A DNA stretch of 64,000 nucleotides, from the NCBI GenBank assembly GCA_903907925.1, contig CAIVQB010000133.1, positions 39,149 to 103,148 of the forward strand, given 5' to 3'. This stretch comes from an uncultured Verrucomicrobiota bacterium (GTDB taxonomy: Bacteria > Verrucomicrobiota > Verrucomicrobiia > Limisphaerales > UBA9464). Shown here in pieces: positions 60,855-64,000 of this stretch. The notes under the pieces were generated by a model. That model had not been told where the DNA came from. It saw nothing but the letters and a program-made list of their open reading frames with translations, and did not search any database. Within the stretch, counting starts at the first letter, position 1; every line of letters starts with the position of its first letter. A program made the translations under genes and the position numbers.

Positions 60855-63704
60855 ATGAACTATACCCTAGTCCAGAATGGTCGCGTTGAGTTGTTTCGAC
60901 GCGTCCTTGTGGTCGGCCTTGGTGCCCAGCTCATTGCGGCACCGGCGGTCTTCGCTCAAAGCGCTTCCACGACGTCCCCGACGGACGCGCCGAAGATGGA
61001 AAAACGGGTCATCGTTGGTTCCAACATCCCGACGGCCGAGGCCGAAACCGCACAGCCGGTGGAAATCTACACGCGCGAACGGATTGACCAGATGGGCGTC
61101 ACCACGGTGACTGATCTTCTCCTCCGCGTGCCCCAATCGAATGCCGGCGCGTTGAATGGCAACAACGGTGGCACCGGGTTCGCCAGCGGCGGTACGGGAG
61201 TACCGCTGCGTGGTCTCGGGCTCAATGCGACGCTTATCCTCCTCAATGGTCGTCGCGTCTCGCCCTATGGATTTTCCGATGGCGGCACGGACTCCTTCGT
61301 CGATCTCAATTCGCTGCCGCTGGAGGCCATCGAACAGGTGGAAATCCTGACCGCAGGTGCTTCCGCCATCTACGGCGCCGATGCCGTCGCCGGCGTGATC
61401 AACATCAAGACCAAGCACGATTATCGCGGCGGCGAACTGCGGTTCTACTATGGCAACACCGTTCACGAGGATTTTGGAACGGTGAAGGGGTCGATCACCT
61501 TCGGCACCGGCAACGACAAGACCGACATGCTGATCGTTGCGGATTATTACCATCAGAACGACCTGTTCAACCGCGACCGCTCGTTCTCTTCGGCCGTCGA
61601 TCTCCGCCCACTGGGCGGCATTAACAACGGCAGTTCGTACACCTATCCGGGACGGTTTACGATCCCGAAGACCGCCCCAGGACTGGTGGGCACGCCGTTT
61701 GCCGGTGCGAGCGGCAGTGTCACGCTGGTGCCCCCCATCGACACCAATGGGAACGCCCTCGCGAGCGCGTATCACCCGTTCTCCGACTCCGATCGCTTCA
61801 ACTTCCTGCAGCTCTCGCAGGCAATTCCCCGATCCCAGCGCGAGGGCGTCTTCGGAACATTCTCGCACAAGATCTTTGATGAAAAGGTCGAGGCGTTCGG
61901 TGAATTCATGTTCCGGCACCTTGAGGAGCACATTGAGCTCGCGCCGTCGCCGATCGATCTCTCCGGCAGTGGCAGCGGCATCGGCATCCCGGTTGGCACC
62001 ACGGTGGTGACGAAGGGTGTGGCCAACGTCGGCAACCAGGTCACCATACCGGCCTCGAACCCCTTCAATCCGTTTGGCGTGGACATCACCAGCGGCCGGA
62101 TTCGCCTCTACGAGACCGGCAATCGCATCACCGATGCCAACACCGATGCCTTCCGCCTGTTGGGCGGCCTGCGCGGCGAGATCAGCGAGAAATTTAGCTA
62201 CGAAACCGCGGTGATGTTCAACCGCGCGCAGACGATCCACAACAACCTCGGCGTCGGCGTTCAGCAGTTTCAGAACGCGCTCAATGATCCGAATCCAGCC
62301 ACGGCCTTCAACCCGTTCAGTGGACCGAGCGCTCCCAACAATCCGGCGACCATCGCGGGCCTGTTGGTGGGCTCGAAGGAGACGGGAACGACGGAGCTTC
62401 TCACTTGGGATGCGAAGGGCTTTGGGTCCCTGTTTGACCTCCCGGGCGGGACGGTGGGGTATGCCGTTGGCTTGGAATACCGCACCGAGAAGTTCACCGA
62501 TGATCCCGACCAGATTCAAAAGGCGGGCGGCATCGTGGGACAGACCCCGATCCTCGGCAATCAAGGCAGCCGCAACCTGACGGCTGCCTACATCGAGACT
62601 CGCATCCCGATTACTGGCAAGGACTGGAACATCCTCGGATTCTACCGGGTGGATCTTACCGCTGCCGGCCGTGTCGACAGCTACAGCGACTTCGGCGATT
62701 CCGAAGTGCCGCAGATTGGCATCGAGTGGCGCCCGTTCAGCGAGGATTTCCTCATGCGTGCCAGCTACGGCGAGAGCTTCCGGCCCGCCTCGCTGCAACA
62801 GCTCTACAACACGCCGTCCGATGCGCTCACCAGCACCTTTCAGGATCCGCTGCGTGGCACGATTGAACGCGAAATTCCCATCAGCCGCGGCGGCAACGTC
62901 AATCTGAAGCCGGAAACCGCGACCGAATGGACCGCCGGGTTCGTCTTCACTCCGGCCGCCGCAAAGGGCCTGCGCGCTTCGGTGCAATGGGTCCAGATTA
63001 AGCGCCAGAACGAGATCGGCAGTTACGCCGATTTCTTTGGCAACGGTGCTCTCTCGGCCCGCCCGGGCAGCTACACCCGTCTTCCGTATGAAGGCGATGC
63101 CGCCTTCCTCGCTGCAAATCCGAACCTCCCGATTCCGCAGATTGATCCGGCCACGGGTCTGCCGGCCGGACAGGTGTTCACATTGAACGACCGGTTCCAG
63201 AACCTGGGCAGTACCATCATGGACGCCCTGGACTTTGGGATCAGTTACGAGATCAAGACCGACACCGCCGGAACCTGGCGGTTCGACCTCTTGTCCTCCT
63301 ACCTCCTGAGCTACCGCACTTCTGCCGGTCCGGGCGAGGACTATTCGCAAAACGACGGCTTTACCACGGGATCCGATGCGTTCCCGAAGTGGCGCTCCAC
63401 AGCCAGCGTGTTCTGGAACTACCGTAAGCTTGAGACGGGCGTGACAGCCAACTACGTCGGCGAGGTGAGCTACAGCAACCCGGCCACCGGCGACGACTCC
63501 ACCGTCAGCTCGTTCCTGACCTTCGACTTGCAGGCTTCCTATAAGCTGCCTTGGGACGTCAAACTCACCGCGGGCATCAACAATGTTCTGGATTCCAACC
63601 CGCCGTTGTATCTCGGTCTGAGCAACAACTCGTTCGCCTACCTTAGTACGGTTCACAATCCGCTGGGGCGCTCCTATTATTTCATGGTCAGTAAGAAATT
63701 CTGA
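60855..63704 (+). CDS. TonB-dependent outer-membrane receptor
   Basis: 949 residues from ATG 60855 (MNYTLVQNGRVELF), with a signal segment (VLVVGLGAQLIAAPAVFAQ). The plug domain runs from MEKRVIVGSNIPTAEAETAQPVEIYTRE through TDLLLRVPQSN and RGLGLNATLILLNGRRVSP to ASAIYGADAVAGVINIKTK. The rest is the 22-strand barrel, including YGESFRPASLQQLYNTPS and KPETATEWTAGFVFTP. The protein ends GRSYYFMVSKKF with the usual terminal Phe. The family resembles large TonB receptors of Opitutales and Xanthomonas that import carbohydrate or peptide fragments; the ligand is unknown. Longer frames to 60564 cross the repeat element and are rejected. A strong terminator follows. Confidence 0.93.
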   Translation: MNYTLVQNGRVELFRRVLVVGLGAQLIAAPAVFAQSASTTSPTDAPKMEKRVIVGSNIPTAEAETAQPVEIYTRERIDQMGVTTVTDLLLRVPQSNAGALNGNNGGTGFASGGTGVPLRGLGLNATLILLNGRRVSPYGFSDGGTDSFVDLNSLPLEAIEQVEILTAGASAIYGADAVAGVINIKTKHDYRGGELRFYYGNTVHEDFGTVKGSITFGTGNDKTDMLIVADYYHQNDLFNRDRSFSSAVDLRPLGGINNGSSYTYPGRFTIPKTAPGLVGTPFAGASGSVTLVPPIDTNGNALASAYHPFSDSDRFNFLQLSQAIPRSQREGVFGTFSHKIFDEKVEAFGEFMFRHLEEHIELAPSPIDLSGSGSGIGIPVGTTVVTKGVANVGNQVTIPASNPFNPFGVDITSGRIRLYETGNRITDANTDAFRLLGGLRGEISEKFSYETAVMFNRAQTIHNNLGVGVQQFQNALNDPNPATAFNPFSGPSAPNNPATIAGLLVGSKETGTTELLTWDAKGFGSLFDLPGGTVGYAVGLEYRTEKFTDDPDQIQKAGGIVGQTPILGNQGSRNLTAAYIETRIPITGKDWNILGFYRVDLTAAGRVDSYSDFGDSEVPQIGIEWRPFSEDFLMRASYGESFRPASLQQLYNTPSDALTSTFQDPLRGTIEREIPISRGGNVNLKPETATEWTAGFVFTPAAAKGLRASVQWVQIKRQNEIGSYADFFGNGALSARPGSYTRLPYEGDAAFLAANPNLPIPQIDPATGLPAGQVFTLNDRFQNLGSTIMDALDFGISYEIKTDTAGTWRFDLLSSYLLSYRTSAGPGEDYSQNDGFTTGSDAFPKWRSTASVFWNYRKLETGVTANYVGEVSYSNPATGDDSTVSSFLTFDLQASYKLPWDVKLTAGINNVLDSNPPLYLGLSNNSFAYLSTVHNPLGRSYYFMVSKKF

Positions 63705-63725
63705 CCCGCCGATCCTTCCATCAAC

Positions 63726-63755
63726 CGCCCCCGGCGACGCCGGGGGCGTTTTTTT
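63726..63755 (+). terminator. Intrinsic terminator of the TonB receptor gene
   Basis: A perfect 10-bp stem (CGCCCCCGGC with GCCGGGGGCG), a 3-base loop and seven T residues, starting 21 bases after the receptor stop. It is the only clear stem-plus-T-run terminator noticed in the window. Confidence 0.92.
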
Positions 63756-63864
63756 GTCCGGATGGATTGGCACCTTGCGGGCCAAGGGTTTACCTCCTGG
63801 ATCCATAGTTTCCTTATGTTTTCCCTGAAAATCGGTCCAAATCTTATGGATAAGAAAAATGGCC

Positions 63865-64000
63865 TCAATATGACTTTGTGTGGGTAGTTGGTAGCGGGTC
63901 TGGGAGGTTGAACTTCAGATGAGAGGCTACGAGGTAGATCATGGCGGTGAAGTACTCGACGGTACGAAAGCCACGGGCCTTGCGTTTGACGGTTTGGATG
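63865..64000 (-). CDS. ISL3-family transposase, C-terminal fragment cut by the window edge
   Basis: Read on the minus strand, the last 44 codons before a TGA at 63865-63867 give IQTVKRKARGFRTVEYFTAM followed by IYLVASHLKFNLPDPLPTTH. The K-R-x-A-R-G-F/Y-R segment with IYLV and KFNLP is the usual C-terminus of ISL3-type DDE transposases. The gene continues beyond base 64000. The element's end must lie between the stop and the terminator at 63755; no inverted end can be confirmed without the other side. Insertion just past the TonB receptor terminator left that gene intact. Confidence 0.75.
   Translation of the reverse strand, partial: IQTVKRKARGFRTVEYFTAMIYLVASHLKFNLPDPLPTTHTKSY

Noticed and set aside
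60867..63806. A 979-residue open frame antisense to the TonB receptor
   Set aside because: It lacks any recognisable domain, and the sense frame has a full plug/barrel sequence. Codon bias of GC-rich genes keeps the opposite frame free of stops.
1..64000. tRNA, rRNA or CRISPR loci
   Set aside because: No tRNA-like cloverleaf arms, rRNA segments or regularly spaced direct repeats were noticed on either strand; a dedicated scan would be needed to exclude a single tRNA.

Overview
The window is GC-rich bacterial DNA with densely packed genes on both strands. Several families point to the PVC superphylum, most likely Verrucomicrobiota: a giant membrane-bound dehydrogenase/HEAT/cytochrome c fusion (17210-20650), a DUF1549/DUF1553 plus DUF1501 pair with PPC-domain and WD40/cytochrome partners (44075-50125), outer-membrane PQQ-type propellers, and a TonB-dependent receptor. 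The lineage is inferred from gene content; no rRNA or tRNA was seen. Many genes are translationally coupled through ATGA, GTGA or TTGA overlaps, and clear Shine-Dalgarno sites are rare.

Layout. 1-5.1 kb: three tandem ABC-2 permease paralogues, each built from two similar halves. 5.1-9.0 kb (minus): a secreted-type endonuclease/phosphatase, then accC, accB and aroQ (transcribed aroQ-accB-accC). 9.2-17.1 kb: a 55-residue ORF, a PQQ propeller, an MFS symporter, two poorly known proteins, an FkbM methyltransferase, a STAS/HATPase partner-switch pair and metF. 17.2-20.6 kb: the PVC heme protein. 21.0-26.1 kb (minus): a run raiA/hpf - amidohydrolase - SDR - bioF - bioA. 26.3-30.5 kb (plus): LuxE-like acyl-protein synthetase, MFS transporter, LuxC-like acyl reductase and queD, with no luciferase genes. 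30.6-34.6 kb: Tat-type glycosylasparaginase family protein, photolyase and a second PQQ propeller.

The most interesting region is 34.7-43.8 kb (all minus). A CHASE-domain hybrid histidine kinase and a sigma-54 response regulator lie directly upstream of an outer-membrane protein, a cysteine hydrolase, an NCS2-type permease, a second cysteine hydrolase strongly resembling biuret amidohydrolase, a cupin and a free-standing copy of the allophanate hydrolase C-terminal domain. A very good -24/-12 promoter (39691-39705) and a cluster of TGAAAC/GTTTCA half-sites (39783-39818) sit between the regulator and the first structural gene. Together they read as a self-contained, inducible uptake and breakdown system for a biuret- or triuret-like nitrogen compound.

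44.1-50.1 kb is the PVC-specific secreted cytochrome/DUF1501 operon. 50.2-55.1 kb encodes glycan or lipid-glycan synthesis (integral membrane glycosyltransferase-like protein, methyltransferase, VTT-type membrane protein, GT2, epimerase). 55.2-56.6 kb is an arsR-DUF6428-arsC group without an efflux pump. 56.6-60.3 kb (minus) has an FtsX-type permease, a 54-residue lipoprotein and a coiled-coil protein. 60.9-63.7 kb is the TonB-dependent receptor with a strong terminator, and the window ends inside an ISL3-type transposase. Convergent gene ends carry two families of short dispersed repeats.
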